Source: Streptomyces sp. CA-278952 (GTDB lineage: Bacteria; Actinomycetota; Actinomycetes; Streptomycetales; Streptomycetaceae). Taken from it: a stretch of 64,000 nt of DNA. Within the stretch, counting starts at the first letter, position 1; each line of letters begins with the position of its first letter. The notes under the pieces were generated by a model. The model made no database searches, was not told where the DNA came from, and was given only the letters and a program-made list of their open reading frames with translations. Where the stretch lies: contig NZ_CP112880.1 in NCBI RefSeq assembly GCF_028747205.1, positions 62,001 through 126,000 on the forward strand, given 5' to 3'. Made by a program: the position numbers and the translations under genes. Positions 51,606 through 61,105 of this stretch are shown piece by piece.

Positions 51606-52858
51606 CGGAACCGGCCGCTGTCTCGAGCCCCGGGCTCTCCCCCGGCGAGCCCGTCGATCCGACGCCCCGGTCCGCCGGTGCGCGCGACCGCCTGCGAGCC
51701 GTTCTCATCCGGCTGCGCGGCGGCGACCTCGGCCTCCTGCCCGTCCTCGCCGGGCTGGTCGTGATCTGGGTCGTGATGCAGATCCTCAACCCCATCTTCC
51801 TGTCGAGCGCGAATCTCACGAACCTCGCCCTCGAAAGCGTGCCGGTCGGCATCATCGCCCTGGGAATCGTCTGCGTCCTTCTCGTCGGCCAGATCGATCT
51901 GTCGGTCGGCTCGGTCAGCGGCCTCGGCGCTGCCGTACTGGCGGTCCTCTTCGTGGACCGGGGGCTGCCGGCCTGGCTCGCCGTCGCCGTCTCGCTGGCC
52001 CTCGCGGGGCTGATCGGCTGGTTCTACGCCCAGGTCCACAACCGGATCGGGGTACCCAGCTTCGTCATCACCCTCGGCGGCCTCCTCGGCTTCCTCGGCG
52101 TGCAGCTGTGGATACTCGGGCCCAAGGGATCGATCAACCTGCCCTTCGACTCGGGCCTGGTGGTCTTCGCCCAACTCCATTTCCTGCCACCCTGGTTGGC
52201 GTACGCGCTGGTCGTCGCGGGCGCGGCGGTGCTGTACGCGACCGGTGCCGCCCGCGCGTCGGAGCGCCGCCGGGCAGGGCTCACCGCCGCCTCCCGGCGC
52301 CTGCTCGCCGGACGGAGTCTGGCGCTGCTGGCCGGCCTCGGCGCGGGGGTCTGGTATCTCAACCGGGACCGGGGGGTGGGGTGGATGTTCGTGTTCTTCC
52401 TCGCCCTGGTGCTGGCGCTGCACTACGTCCTGTCCCGCACCTCGTTCGGCAAGTCGATGTACGCGGTCGGCGGCAACATGGAGGCGGCCCGGCGTGCGGG
52501 CGTGAACGTGAAGGCCGTCCTCACCACCGCGTTCGTTCTGTGCACGACGCTCGCGTGCGTCGGCGGCATACTCTCCGCCTCTCGGCTCGCGGCGGCCAAC
52601 CAGAGCAGCGGCGGCGGTGACGTCAACCTCAACGCCATCGCGGCGGCCGTCATCGGCGGCACCAGTCTGTTCGGCGGCCGGGGCACCGCGTTCGCCGCGC
52701 TGCTCGGCGTTCTCGTGATCCAGTCCATCTCCAGTGGGCTCACCCTGCTGAATCTCGACTCCGCGTACCGCTTCATGGTGACGGGCGGGGTACTGCTGCT
52801 GGCGGTGTCGTTGGATGCCGTGGCCCGGCGTTCGCGGGTCTCCCACGGCAGGGCCTGA
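51602..52858 (+). CDS. sugar ABC transporter permease (XylH/RbsC type)
   Basis: 418 residues from the ATG at 51602. A ~40-residue polar N-terminus precedes about ten membrane spans. Family blocks are VLLVGQIDLSVGSVSGL, VPSFVITLGGLLGF, SFGKSMYAVGGNMEAARRAGVNV and a late GGTSLFGGRGTAF. A basic cytoplasmic segment between the middle helices (ASERRRAGLTAASRR) makes it longer than RbsC, as in XylH. Third gene of the importer operon. Confidence 0.92.
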   Translation: MTEPAAVSSPGLSPGEPVDPTPRSAGARDRLRAVLIRLRGGDLGLLPVLAGLVVIWVVMQILNPIFLSSANLTNLALESVPVGIIALGIVCVLLVGQIDLSVGSVSGLGAAVLAVLFVDRGLPAWLAVAVSLALAGLIGWFYAQVHNRIGVPSFVITLGGLLGFLGVQLWILGPKGSINLPFDSGLVVFAQLHFLPPWLAYALVVAGAAVLYATGAARASERRRAGLTAASRRLLAGRSLALLAGLGAGVWYLNRDRGVGWMFVFFLALVLALHYVLSRTSFGKSMYAVGGNMEAARRAGVNVKAVLTTAFVLCTTLACVGGILSASRLAAANQSSGGGDVNLNAIAAAVIGGTSLFGGRGTAFAALLGVLVIQSISSGLTLLNLDSAYRFMVTGGVLLLAVSLDAVARRSRVSHGRA

Positions 52859-52920
52859 GGCACCGCCCGTATGCGGTAACCACCGCCCCCTTCACGGTGC
52901 TGGAACGCCCCTGACGAGCG

Positions 52921-53688
52921 TCATTCACGTTCGTGCCCGGTCCGCCAGTGCTCGCACAGTGCCGACAGTTCCGCTTCCATCGCCGGTGCCTCGGTGCCCA
53001 GCAGCCGGACCTGGGCCCCGGGGCCCGCAAGGTCCGTCCGGTAGGGGTGGGGCGGTCCGGGCGGGCGGGCGCCGAGGGCGGTGACGGAGCCGATGATCCG
53101 GTTCGGGCCGAGGACGCCGGGAAGTTCGCGCATCTCCGGGTCGGTGAGGTCGAGGTCCTCGACCAGCAGTTCCCGGCCGTCGTGCACGGCCCGGGTCCTG
53201 GCCCGGACGTGGCCACCGCGTTCACCGGATCGGCCCAGGACGAGGGTGTCGCGCCACAGCATCCGGGCGCCGGGCGCGAGCGTCACCTCCATCGTGCGGT
53301 CGACCCACGCCCCGTGCGCGACCACGAACGGCTTCCCGTCCCAGTCCAGTCGTCCGCCTGCCGCGATGTCGATCCTGGCCCGCCACGCCGATCTGCCTCC
53401 CCGGTGGTCGTACGCCACCAGACCGGAGGGTTCGACCAGTTCCAGGCGGGCCCCCGGGCCGACCGAGACGTGCAGCCGGAGATCGTCGCCGGCCAGCAGG
53501 CCCGCCCGGGTGCCGACGAGGGCGATCCGCAGGCGGTCCGCGCACGGCAGCAGGGGGCGGGGGGCGAGGAACGCCCCGGGAGACAGCTCGCGGGCGAGGT
53601 GCCGGCCGGAGGCGTCCCGCTCGACGGCGACGACCGTGGGGTCGTCGGGCTCGGCCGGGCGGGCGGCGGGGGTGGGCGGACCGGTCAC
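52921..53688 (-). CDS. ureD: urease accessory protein UreD (UreH)
   Basis: 255 residues from the GTG at 53688, which overlaps the UreG stop by 4 bp. UreD features: [14 protein letters not shown], an all-beta region with [25 protein letters not shown], and [17 protein letters not shown]. UreD scaffolds the UreDFG complex on apo-urease and channels nickel. The N-terminus is short and Pro/Ala-rich. It is the last gene of the ureABCFGD operon. Confidence 0.9.
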   Translation of the reverse strand: MTGPPTPAARPAEPDDPTVVAVERDASGRHLARELSPGAFLAPRPLLPCADRLRIALVGTRAGLLAGDDLRLHVSVGPGARLELVEPSGLVAYDHRGGRSAWRARIDIAAGGRLDWDGKPFVVAHGAWVDRTMEVTLAPGARMLWRDTLVLGRSGERGGHVRARTRAVHDGRELLVEDLDLTDPEMRELPGVLGPNRIIGSVTALGARPPGPPHPYRTDLAGPGAQVRLLGTEAPAMEAELSALCEHWRTGHERE

Positions 53689-54437
53689 GAGCCGTCGTGG
53701 CTGTGGCTGTGGGGCGCCATCGGGCCGGGGTCGGTCGGGACATGGGTGCCGGAGCGGTGGCGTACCAGCACGGCCCGCACCCAGTCGGCCAGTTGGGCGA
53801 TCGACTCCGGGTCGTGCTTGGACAGCGCGAGGACGGGCAGACCGTCGCGGGCGCGTTCGGCGTCGGCGACCATCGCGGTCACGTCGACCTCCACGTGGGG
53901 GGCCAGGTCGGTCTTGTTGATGATCAGGAGGTCCGCGCCGGTGATGCCCGGGCCGCCCTTGCGGGCGACGTCCCCGCCGCCCGCGACGTCGATGCTGAAG
54001 AGCTGGGCGTCGGCGAGGGCGGGGCTGAACGTGGCGGTGAGGTTGTCGCCCCCGCTTTCGATGAGCACCAGGTCCAGCGGTCCGTAGGCCTCCTCCAGGT
54101 CCTCGACCGCGTCGAGGTTGGCGCTGACGTCGTCGCGGATCGCTGTGTGGGGGCAGGCTCCGGTCTCGACGGCACGGATGCGCTCGGTGGGCAGGACGCC
54201 GGCCGAGCGGAGGAAGCGGGCGTCCTCGTCGGTGTAGATATCGTTGGTGACGACGGCCATGGAGAGCTCGCCGGCCAGTTCGCGGCAGAGGGTGGCGAGG
54301 ATGGAGCTCTTGCCGGTGCCGACGGGGCCGGCGACGCCGAGGCGCAGGGCGCGCGGCTGGTTGAGCGGCTGGTGGTAGTGCTCGTTGGGGCCCTGGGCGG
54401 GCTGTCCGGGCTGCTGGGCGGGTGCGTTGTCAGGCAA
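53685..54437 (-). CDS. ureG: urease accessory GTPase UreG
   Basis: 250 residues from a TTG at 54437, supported by GGAGA about 8 bp upstream; it overlaps the UreF stop by 8 bp. P-loop GPVGTGKSS at about residues 37-45, the metal-binding Cys-Pro-His in [20 protein letters not shown] and a [10 protein letters not shown]-motif are present. The N-terminal ~25 residues are Gln/Pro-rich, with only a few His, unlike the His-rich tails that store nickel. GTP-dependent nickel delivery to urease. The C-terminus carries a short His-rich patch (HSHSHD). Confidence 0.95.
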   Translation of the reverse strand: MPDNAPAQQPGQPAQGPNEHYHQPLNQPRALRLGVAGPVGTGKSSILATLCRELAGELSMAVVTNDIYTDEDARFLRSAGVLPTERIRAVETGACPHTAIRDDVSANLDAVEDLEEAYGPLDLVLIESGGDNLTATFSPALADAQLFSIDVAGGGDVARKGGPGITGADLLIINKTDLAPHVEVDVTAMVADAERARDGLPVLALSKHDPESIAQLADWVRAVLVRHRSGTHVPTDPGPMAPHSHSHDGS

Positions 54438-55095
54438 GGAAGAGTCTCCGTTCGCGTCGGTCGTGTTCGAGTGCCCACTGCTCGGTGAGCGGTGGTGTTC
54501 GGGCGGGGAGTTCGGCGGGGGTGCGCACGGCCAGTGCTTCGGTGACGGCTCTCGCGGCGTCCGCCTCGGCGGCGATGATCCATGCGACCGAGTCGAGGGG
54601 GTCGCCGGGCAGCAGCTTGAGCGCGGCGGAGGCGATGGTCTGCAGTTCGTCGTAGACGACGCCGTGGGCCAACTCCTCCTCCCCCACCCCCAGAACGGCC
54701 CCGAGCGCCCCGAGGGTCACCGGCCGCAGGGGGCGCGGGTGGAGCGGTGTCAGGGCGGTGACCGCGGGATGGTCGGGGGCGAGCCGGCGGGCGAGGCGGT
54801 GCACGCCTCGGCCCAGTGCGGCGGAGGCCTCGCGCAGCGGTGCCGTCGGTGTCCGGGCGGCGAGCGCCTCCTGCACGGGCCCGTACTCCACCGGATCGCG
54901 CTGGGCCGCCCGCAGGGCGAGTACGGCGGCGGCCGCTTCGGTGACGACGGTGGTGTGCAGGCGGGCCCTCAGCAGCGCGGGGATCTCCGCGCGCGTGAGG
55001 CCCGCCGCGACGGCCGGTTCGAGGCCCGCGCTGTAGGTGTGGGCGCCGACCGGGAGCCGCCCGTCGGCGAGGAGGTAGGGGGCGAGGAACGCCAT
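54430..55095 (-). CDS. ureF: urease accessory protein UreF
   Basis: 221 residues from the ATG at 55095, whose last base-pair overlaps the UreC stop (TGATG). The all-helical protein carries [22 protein letters not shown] near its start (the conserved LPxGxFxxSxGLE-type motif) and an Arg-rich helical core. It bridges UreD and UreG in nickel insertion. Order ureC-ureF-ureG-ureD is normal for actinobacteria. Confidence 0.92.
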   Translation of the reverse strand: MAFLAPYLLADGRLPVGAHTYSAGLEPAVAAGLTRAEIPALLRARLHTTVVTEAAAAVLALRAAQRDPVEYGPVQEALAARTPTAPLREASAALGRGVHRLARRLAPDHPAVTALTPLHPRPLRPVTLGALGAVLGVGEEELAHGVVYDELQTIASAALKLLPGDPLDSVAWIIAAEADAARAVTEALAVRTPAELPARTPPLTEQWALEHDRRERRLFLA

Positions 55096-56798
55096 CAGAA
55101 CATGCTGTACCGCTGGGCCAGCGGCAGTTCGGCGGCGGGGGCCGGCTCGACGAGCTCCCCGTCGATGCGGATGGCGAAGGTCTCCGGGTCCACGTCGATG
55201 GCCGGGAGCGCCGTGTTGTTCGGCAGGTCCGCCTTGGTGAGGTGCCTGGTGGGCCGTACGGCGACCAGCTCCCGTACGAGGCCGAGCCGTTCGGCCAGCC
55301 CGTCGGCCAGCGCCAGCGGGGAGACGAAGCTGACCGAGAGGTGCGGCGCGGCCTCGGCGGCGGCGGTGGCGCGCAGGAGGACCGGCTGGGTGGTGGGGAT
55401 CGCCGCGCCCGCGTCGCCCAGGGGCGCGTACACGGCCATGCCGCCCTTGATGACGGCGGCGGGCCGGATCCCGAAGAAGGCGGGGTCCCAGAGCACCAGG
55501 TCGGCGAGCTTTCCGGGCTCCACGGAGCCGACGACGTGGTCGATGCCGTGGGCGACGGCCGGGCAGATCGTGTACTTGGCGACGTACCGGCGCGCCCGCT
55601 CGTTGTCGGCGGGCAGTTCGCTGCCGCGGTCGCCGAAGCGCTGCTTCATGACGTGGGCGACCTGCCAGGTGCGGCAGACGACTTCGCCGATGCGGCCCAT
55701 CGCCTGGGCGTCGGACGAGGTGATGGAGAGGGCGCCGATGTCGTGCAGCACGTCCTCGGCGGCGATGGTGGTGGCCCGGATCCGGGACTCGGCGAAGGCG
55801 AGGTCCTCGGGGACCCGGGGGTTGAGGTGGTGGCACACCATCAGCATGTCGAGGTGCTCGGCGACGGTGTTGACGGTGTGCGGGAGCGTCGGGTTGGTGG
55901 ACGCCGGGAGGATGTTGGGGTGGGAGGCCACGGTGATGATGTCGGGAGCGTGGCCGCCGCCCGCGCCCTCCGCGTGGAAGACGTGGATACCGCGTCCGGC
56001 GATGGCGTCGAGGGTGCCTTCGACGTAGCCGACCTCGTTGAGGCTGTCCGCGTGCAGCGCCACCTGGAGGCCGTACGCGTCGGCCGCCCGCAGCGCGGCG
56101 TCGATCGCGGCCGGGGTGGCGCCCCAGTCCTCGTGGACCTTGTAGCCGCCGGCGCCGCTGAGTGCCGCCTCGCGCAGGGCTTCCTCGCCGACGGTGGAGC
56201 CCTTGCCGAACAGCATGACGTTGAGCGGGACGCGGTCCAGGGACCGGTGCATCATGGCGAGGTTCCAGGCGCCGGGGGTGACGGTGGTGGCCTTGGAGCC
56301 CTCGGTGGCGCCGGTGCCGCCCCCGATGACGGTGGTGGTACCGGTGGCGAGCGCCTCGTGGAGCGTCTCCGGCATCAGGAAGTGGACATGGGTGTCGACG
56401 GCCCCGGCCGTCAGGATGCGTCCCTCGCCGGAGATCACGTCGGTGCCCGGGCCGATCACCAGATCCGGATGGACGCCGTCGCTGATGTCGGGGTTGCCGG
56501 AACGGCCGAGGGCGACGATCCGCCCGTCGCGGACGCCGATGTCGGTCTTGACGACGCCCCAGTGGTCCAGGACGACCGCGTTGGTGATGACCAGGTCGGG
56601 TGCGCCCTCGGCCCGGGACGCGGTGGCCTGGGCCATCGACTCACGGATGGACTTGCCGCCCCCGAAGACGGCCTCGTCGCCGCCGAAGCACCGGTCCTCC
56701 TCGACCTCGATCCAGAGATCGGTGTCGGCGAGGCGGATCCGGTCCCCGGTGGTGGGGCCGTAGAGCGAGGCGTAGGCGGCGCGGGTCAGCTGGGCCAT
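55095..56798 (-). CDS. ureC: urease alpha subunit UreC
   Basis: 567 residues, full length. Active-site residues are all visible: nickel-binding HVH at 137-139, the carbamylated Lys at about 220 in GYKVHEDWG, His in [23 protein letters not shown], the flap Cys/His in [13 protein letters not shown], and the nickel Asp in [11 protein letters not shown]. It hydrolyses urea to ammonia and carbon dioxide. The gene overlaps ureB by 13 bp and ureF by 1 bp, so translation is coupled. The sequence differs from typical UreC at some normally conserved places (for example GGYK for GFK), suggesting the second urease type seen in some Streptomyces. Confidence 0.96.
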   Translation of the reverse strand: MAQLTRAAYASLYGPTTGDRIRLADTDLWIEVEEDRCFGGDEAVFGGGKSIRESMAQATASRAEGAPDLVITNAVVLDHWGVVKTDIGVRDGRIVALGRSGNPDISDGVHPDLVIGPGTDVISGEGRILTAGAVDTHVHFLMPETLHEALATGTTTVIGGGTGATEGSKATTVTPGAWNLAMMHRSLDRVPLNVMLFGKGSTVGEEALREAALSGAGGYKVHEDWGATPAAIDAALRAADAYGLQVALHADSLNEVGYVEGTLDAIAGRGIHVFHAEGAGGGHAPDIITVASHPNILPASTNPTLPHTVNTVAEHLDMLMVCHHLNPRVPEDLAFAESRIRATTIAAEDVLHDIGALSITSSDAQAMGRIGEVVCRTWQVAHVMKQRFGDRGSELPADNERARRYVAKYTICPAVAHGIDHVVGSVEPGKLADLVLWDPAFFGIRPAAVIKGGMAVYAPLGDAGAAIPTTQPVLLRATAAAEAAPHLSVSFVSPLALADGLAERLGLVRELVAVRPTRHLTKADLPNNTALPAIDVDPETFAIRIDGELVEPAPAAELPLAQRYSMF

Positions 56799-57145
56799 GT
56801 CACCAGGTCCTCCGTTCGAGGTGTGGGGGCGGGGGCGGGGACGGGTGTCCGGGCCTCGGGCAGCACGATGCCGGGAACGCGGCGGCGGCCGCGGAGTTCG
56901 ACGAGGCTGACGTTCACGCCGACCCCCGGTTCGAAGCGCAGCGACGTGCCCGACGGAATATCGAGCCGAAATCCCCGGGCGGCAGCCCGGTCAAAAGAAA
57001 GTGCCGGATTCGCGTCGGAGAAATGCAGATGGGATCCGACCTGAATGGGCCGGTCTCCGTCGTTCACCACAGTGAGAGGCAATACCGTGCTTTCGGCATT
57101 GATGTGCACCACTCCGGAGCCGGTCCGGATCTCGCCCGGGATCAC
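56786..57145 (-). CDS. ureB: urease beta subunit UreB
   Basis: 119 residues from the ATG at 57145. Conserved MIPGEI start, [17 protein letters not shown] (core of the subunit), [17 protein letters not shown] and a C-terminal Pro/Ala-rich tail. Overlaps ureA by 4 bp and ureC by 13 bp. Structural subunit of the urease trimer. Confidence 0.95.
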   Translation of the reverse strand: MIPGEIRTGSGVVHINAESTVLPLTVVNDGDRPIQVGSHLHFSDANPALSFDRAAARGFRLDIPSGTSLRFEPGVGVNVSLVELRGRRRVPGIVLPEARTPVPAPAPTPRTEDLVTWPS

Positions 57146-57444
57146 GGGATCGGCGAGGTGATCGTGACGAGCTTGCGCCCGTCCGGGAAGGTCGCCTCGA
57201 CCTGGACGTCGTGCAGCATCTCAGGGACGCCTTCCAGCACTTCAGCACGGGTGAGCACGGCCCTCCCCGCTGTCATCAGCTCGCTGACCGGGGCTCCCTC
57301 ACGGGCCCGCTCCATCGCCCAGCACGCGAGCAGGGCGACGGTCTCCGGGTAGTTGAGGCGGACACCGCGGGCCCGCCGGTCACGGGCGACCATTCCGGCA
57401 ACACTCAGTAGCAATTTCTCCGTGTCGGACGGAGTCAGAAACAT
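57142..57444 (-). CDS. ureA: urease gamma subunit UreA
   Basis: 100 residues from the ATG at 57444 with CATGGAGG upstream. Conserved [32 protein letters not shown] and the C-terminal [16 protein letters not shown]. First gene of the operon. The promoter must lie in the 529-bp spacer upstream, which contains an A/T-rich part and a hairpin at 57545-57561. Confidence 0.95.
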   Translation of the reverse strand: MFLTPSDTEKLLLSVAGMVARDRRARGVRLNYPETVALLACWAMERAREGAPVSELMTAGRAVLTRAEVLEGVPEMLHDVQVEATFPDGRKLVTITSPIP

Positions 57445-57973
57445 GGGAAACCTCCATGGCGGCCTCCCCGGAATTCCCGGCGGCGCCTGACCACATGCCT
57501 CTTATAGCTCTTCTCTTCGCGGCGTGGCAAATTCCTGCGCACGGCAAAAAGTCCCTTTTTGTGGTTACGACCCACTACATACGGGCAAAACGTACAAAAT
57601 TCGGTCGGGTGACTACCGGGATCGGCGCGTCGCAGCGGGCCGACCGGAGGGTTCCGGCGGTGGTGGTGCCTCGCCCGGTCCGCCCTCGTCCCGCGCGGGA
57701 GGCAGTGATGACCGAACGGTGTCGCCGGTCCCCGCCGCCGGAAGGTCCGGCGTCTCGAAACGCGGCGGAAGATCAGGGGTGAGGAGTGATCGTGTCCGGG
57801 TCATCGATCCCACCTGCTCCTTCGGAAGAAGTCCGGTCCCGCCCTCACCAGTGATTCGGAGCCGGACGCCGGAGGGATTGGGCCGTCGGGTGACCCGCCT
57901 CACACATGGCCCCTGTCAGCAATCGGGGCGCCATCTCGTTCAGAGGGCACACGAACGAGACAGGAGCCATGTC
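57445..57973. other. 529-bp divergent spacer between urease operon and oxidoreductase
   Basis: No credible gene. An A/T-rich segment (about 57490-57610) is the likely ureA promoter region and contains the inverted repeat CAAAAAG-TCC-CTTTTTG at 57545-57561. A GTAAC half-site on the minus strand next to it recalls the first half of a GlnR box, but the second half is not convincing. The right part is ordinary GC-rich DNA up to the oxidoreductase ribosome site. Confidence 0.5.
57545..57561. promoter_or_regulatory. inverted repeat CAAAAAG-TCC-CTTTTTG upstream of ureA
   Basis: Perfect 7-bp arms with a 3-bp centre, about 100 bp upstream of the ureA start in the only A/T-rich part of the spacer. Possible operator for a nickel- or nitrogen-responsive regulator. 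Confidence 0.4.
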
Positions 57974-59164
57974 ATGAAGCACCGCATCGTCGTACTCGGC
58001 GCCGGCTACGCCGGGGCTTTCGCCGCCGGCAACCTGGCCCGCAGGCTCTCCCCCGCCGACACCGGGATCACCGTCGTCAACGCCGCGCCCGACTTCGTCG
58101 AGCGGATGCGGCTCCACCAGCTCGCCAGTGGCCAGGATCTCGCGTCCCGCAAGCTCACCGACGTATTCGCGGGCACCGGGGTGCGGCTGCGTCTGGCGCG
58201 TGTCACCGGTATCGACCCCGAGCACAGGACCGTCGCCGTGGCCGGCGAGGACGGCGCCGGTGAACTCGCCTACGACACCCTTCTCTACGCGCTCGGCAGC
58301 TCCGTCGCCCACCATGGCGTCCCCGGCGCGGCCGAGTACGCCTTCGATGTGGCCGGCCGGTCCTCGGCGCTGCGGCTGCGCGAGCGCCTGGCCGACCTGG
58401 GCGGGGGCGGCACCGTCGTGGTCGTCGGCGAGGGTCTGACCGGCATCGAGACGGCGACCGAGCTCGCCGAGTCGCGTCCCGGGCTCTCGGTCGCCCTCGC
58501 GGCCCGCGGCGAGCTGGGCGCCTGGCTCTCCCCGAAGGCGCGCCGTCATCTGCGCGGCGCCTTCGACCGGCTCGGTGTCACCGTGCACGAACACACCGCC
58601 GTCGAAGCCGTCGAGCCGACACGGGTGATCATCGCCGACGGCAGGTGCATCCCGGCCGATGTGACCGTGTGGTCGGCCGGGTTCGCCGTGCACCCCATGG
58701 CGGCCGCCGCCGGGCTGGAGGTCGCCGGGACGGGCCAGATCGTCGTCGACCGGACCATGCGTTCGGTCTCTCACCCGGATGTCTACGCCGCGGGCGACTG
58801 CGCCTACGCGATCGGCGAGAACGGCCGGCCGCTGCCGATGTCCTGCGCCTCGGCCGGTCTCACCAACATGCAGGCGACCGCCGCGATCATCGCGCGCCTG
58901 ACGGGGCGTGAGGTCCCGGCCACCGGGCTGAAGTATGTCGGGAACCACATCAGCCTCGGACGGCGGGACGCCATCTTCCAGATGGTGGACGGAGACGTCC
59001 GGTCGAAGGGCTGGTACCTGGGCGGCCGAACCGCCGCACGGCTCAAGTCGGGTGTGCTCGAGGGGGCCGGGTGGGGCATCGCCCATCCGACCTTCGGCCT
59101 GCCGAAGCGCAGGCACCGGCTGGCCCCCGCGCCCGGCCGGGCCGGTGCGCGGGTCGCCGCCTAG
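57974..59164 (+). CDS. NAD(P)/FAD-dependent oxidoreductase (NDH-2-like)
   Basis: 396 residues from the ATG at 57974 with CAGGAG at 57961-57966. Two dinucleotide-binding folds: FAD site VVLGAGYAGAFAAGNLARR at the start and NAD site VVVVGEGLTGIETATELAE near residue 150, then the FAD motif DVYAAGDCA near residue 270. No membrane helix at the C-terminus, so a soluble or peripheral enzyme. It is followed after 10 bp by an ECF41 sigma factor gene; oxidoreductases of this type are a standard partner of ECF41 and usually its regulatory target. Confidence 0.88.
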   Translation: MKHRIVVLGAGYAGAFAAGNLARRLSPADTGITVVNAAPDFVERMRLHQLASGQDLASRKLTDVFAGTGVRLRLARVTGIDPEHRTVAVAGEDGAGELAYDTLLYALGSSVAHHGVPGAAEYAFDVAGRSSALRLRERLADLGGGGTVVVVGEGLTGIETATELAESRPGLSVALAARGELGAWLSPKARRHLRGAFDRLGVTVHEHTAVEAVEPTRVIIADGRCIPADVTVWSAGFAVHPMAAAAGLEVAGTGQIVVDRTMRSVSHPDVYAAGDCAYAIGENGRPLPMSCASAGLTNMQATAAIIARLTGREVPATGLKYVGNHISLGRRDAIFQMVDGDVRSKGWYLGGRTAARLKSGVLEGAGWGIAHPTFGLPKRRHRLAPAPGRAGARVAA

Positions 59165-59174
59165 GCTGTTGCGC

Positions 59175-60113
59175 ATGGACAGCGCAGCCGTCGATCAGTT
59201 CGAGGCCGGCCGGAGCAGGCTGGCCTCGCTCGCGTACCGTCTGCTCGGCTCGGCGGCCGACGCCGAGGACGCTGTGCAGGACACGTTCCTGCGCTGGCAG
59301 GCCGCGGACCGTGAGCACATCCAGGTACCGGAAGCGTGGTTGACCAAGGTCACCACCAACCTCTGCCTCGACCGGCTTCGCTCGGCACAGGCGCGTCACG
59401 AGCGAACGGCCGGCGCGTGGCTGCCCGAACCTCTCCTCGACGGCGACCCGATGCTCGGCCCTGCCGACACCTTCGAGCAGCGTGAATCGGTGACCCTGGC
59501 GGTACTGACCCTCCTGGAGCGCCTCTCGCCGGCCGAACGCGCCGTCTACGTCCTGCGCGAGGCCTTCTCGTACAGCCACGCCGAGATCGCCGCGATCCTC
59601 GACGTCACCGAGGCGGCGAGCCAGCAGCATGCCCATCGGGCCCGTACCCGGGTCGCCGCCGAGCGCCGCCGCGGCGGGGCGGCCGACCCCGCGTCCGCGC
59701 GCCGGGTCGTCGAGGAGTTCCTGGCAGCCGCCACGTCCGGGCGCACCGATCGGCTGGTGGCGCTGCTCACCGACGACGTGACGGCGGTCTCGGACGGCGC
59801 CGGACTGGCCAGGCGGCTGCTGCGGTACAGGTCGCGCGAGCGGGTCGCCTCCTTCGTACGGGCGGGGTTCAAGGCGACGCCGGCGAAGCGGCGGCTGGCC
59901 GGTGGCTCGCTCGCGATGCATCTCGCGCGGGTCAACGGCACCCTGGCCGTCGTCGCCGTGGTCGGGGGCCGGGTCGTGGGCGCCGTGGCGTTCGAGATCA
60001 GCGACGGCAAGGTCGCGTCCCTGTGCGGCATCGCCGCCACGGACCGGCTCGCGCGCCTCGACGAGGCGTGGCAGCACCACGGACCCGGCGTACCGGTCAT
60101 CGACGCGTGGTGA
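59175..60113 (+). CDS. ECF41-type RNA polymerase sigma factor (SigJ-like)
   Basis: 312 residues from the ATG at 59175. Region 2 (about 10-75) has RLASLAYRLLGSAADAEDAVQDTFL, and region 4 (about 110-165) has SPAERAVYVLREAFSYSHAEIAAILDVTEAA. A C-terminal SnoaL_2-like domain of ~130 residues follows. ECF41 proteins have no separate anti-sigma; the fused C-terminal domain controls activity. Family-typical WLPEPL appears in the linker. The gene follows an oxidoreductase, as usual for this group. Confidence 0.92.
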   Translation: MDSAAVDQFEAGRSRLASLAYRLLGSAADAEDAVQDTFLRWQAADREHIQVPEAWLTKVTTNLCLDRLRSAQARHERTAGAWLPEPLLDGDPMLGPADTFEQRESVTLAVLTLLERLSPAERAVYVLREAFSYSHAEIAAILDVTEAASQQHAHRARTRVAAERRRGGAADPASARRVVEEFLAAATSGRTDRLVALLTDDVTAVSDGAGLARRLLRYRSRERVASFVRAGFKATPAKRRLAGGSLAMHLARVNGTLAVVAVVGGRVVGAVAFEISDGKVASLCGIAATDRLARLDEAWQHHGPGVPVIDAW

Positions 60114-60120
60114 CCCCCAT

Positions 60121-60148
60121 GGTGACCGGCACGTGGTGGACGGTCACC
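60121..60148. terminator. hairpin between convergent genes
   Basis: GGTGACCG (60121-60128) and CGGTCACC (60141-60148) form perfect 8-bp arms around 12 nt, overlapping the last codons of the minus-strand gene. It could stop transcription from both sides. Confidence 0.4.
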
Positions 60149-60822
60149 AGTCGATGTGCGCGCTGATCCACGCGTCGAGCGCGTTCCCGTCTCCCGCGGG
60201 AGGCAGTTCGGGCGCGCAGGTGAGAGGAGTGAGGGACAGCTGGAGGTGGGTGAGATAGCCGTAGGGGCCGTTGTCGGCCGCCGGGCCGAGGACCAGGGCG
60301 TGGGTGGAGGTCCGCCAGACGCGGTGCGTCATCGCCGGACCGGTCACCACCGCGGCGTCCGACAGGAGGGTCCGCTCGGGTGCCGCGCCCAGGTGTTCGG
60401 TCACGGCCCGGGCGGCCCCTACGAGGGTCGCTTCGCAGTCCTGCTCGGTGGACGGCTCGTAGCTCTCCCAGCCCGTCGCCTGCCCCCAGAGGCCCATGTG
60501 CTCGCGCAGCCAGGGCTCGTTGGTCATGCCCTCGTCGTGCTCGTCGAAGGGGTACAGCTCTCCGAACACGAGGAAGCTGCGGACGTCGGGCTGCCCGAAG
60601 GGGTTCCTGCCGTCGGAGCAGAGCACGTGCCCGTGCCCCGTGCCCCGTGCGGAAGGAGTCGCAGACCAGTTCGTGCTCCCAGTCCCATCCGCGGCGCGCC
60701 GGCTCCGCGTCGAGAGCTTCGCGTTCGTCGCCCACCGGCGGGCCCGTCGGCAGCGCGACGAACTCGGCGACCGCCGCGGGTGTGAGCGGCCGATGGGCGA
60801 GAACGTGGACACGGGTGGGCAT
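60144..60822 (-). pseudogene. uncharacterised protein gene split by a 7-bp tandem repeat
   Basis: The ATG at 60822 (GGAG upstream) opens a frame with MPTRVHVLAHRPLTPAAV and WDWEHELVCDSFRTG. At about 60630-60649 the reading must shift to continue as GHVLCSDGRNPFGQPDVRSF, VFGELYPFDEHDEGMTNEP and on to NALDAWISAHIDW, with a stop at 60144. Removing one heptamer from the CACGGGG repeat (minus strand) restores a single frame of about 222 residues. Either the gene is inactivated, or it is phase-variable, or the assembly has an error. No family is recognised; the protein is soluble and Trp/Asp-rich. Confidence 0.7.
60630..60649. repeat. heptamer repeat CCCCGTG that shifts the frame
   Basis: CCCGTG (60630-60635), CCCCGTG (60636-60642), CCCCGTG (60643-60649). 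One extra 7-bp unit changes the reading frame of the minus-strand gene at 60144-60822. Confidence 0.85.
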
Positions 60823-61105
60823 GCCGGTCACTCCAGGAGGTCGTCGTGCGGTCGGCGGAGCCGAGAGCTGTGGCCGGTCGGCCCGGCGGGGCTGGTCGTG
60901 CGAGCGGCTCGCGTCGGCGGACGTACACATGGCAGCGCTGGAATGCCACGCTCTCGTGAAGATCGTAGGACCGGTACGGGTTCACCGTCCCCGTGAACAC
61001 CGGGTTGGCCGCGCCGCCCCGTGCACACCGTGGTCGCCTGCCGGACCCGCCGAGGCGGTTCCCCGGCTCCGCGCGCCCCCGGCGTACCGGTGACACCATG
61101 GAGAG

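Noticed and set aside
57560..57600. Possible GlnR box upstream of ureA
   Set aside because: A GTAAC half is present but the second half (GAAAC-like at correct spacing) is not.
57456..57782. 108-codon frame in the urease divergent spacer
   Set aside because: It lacks a ribosome site, crosses the A/T-rich promoter stretch and shows no family pattern.
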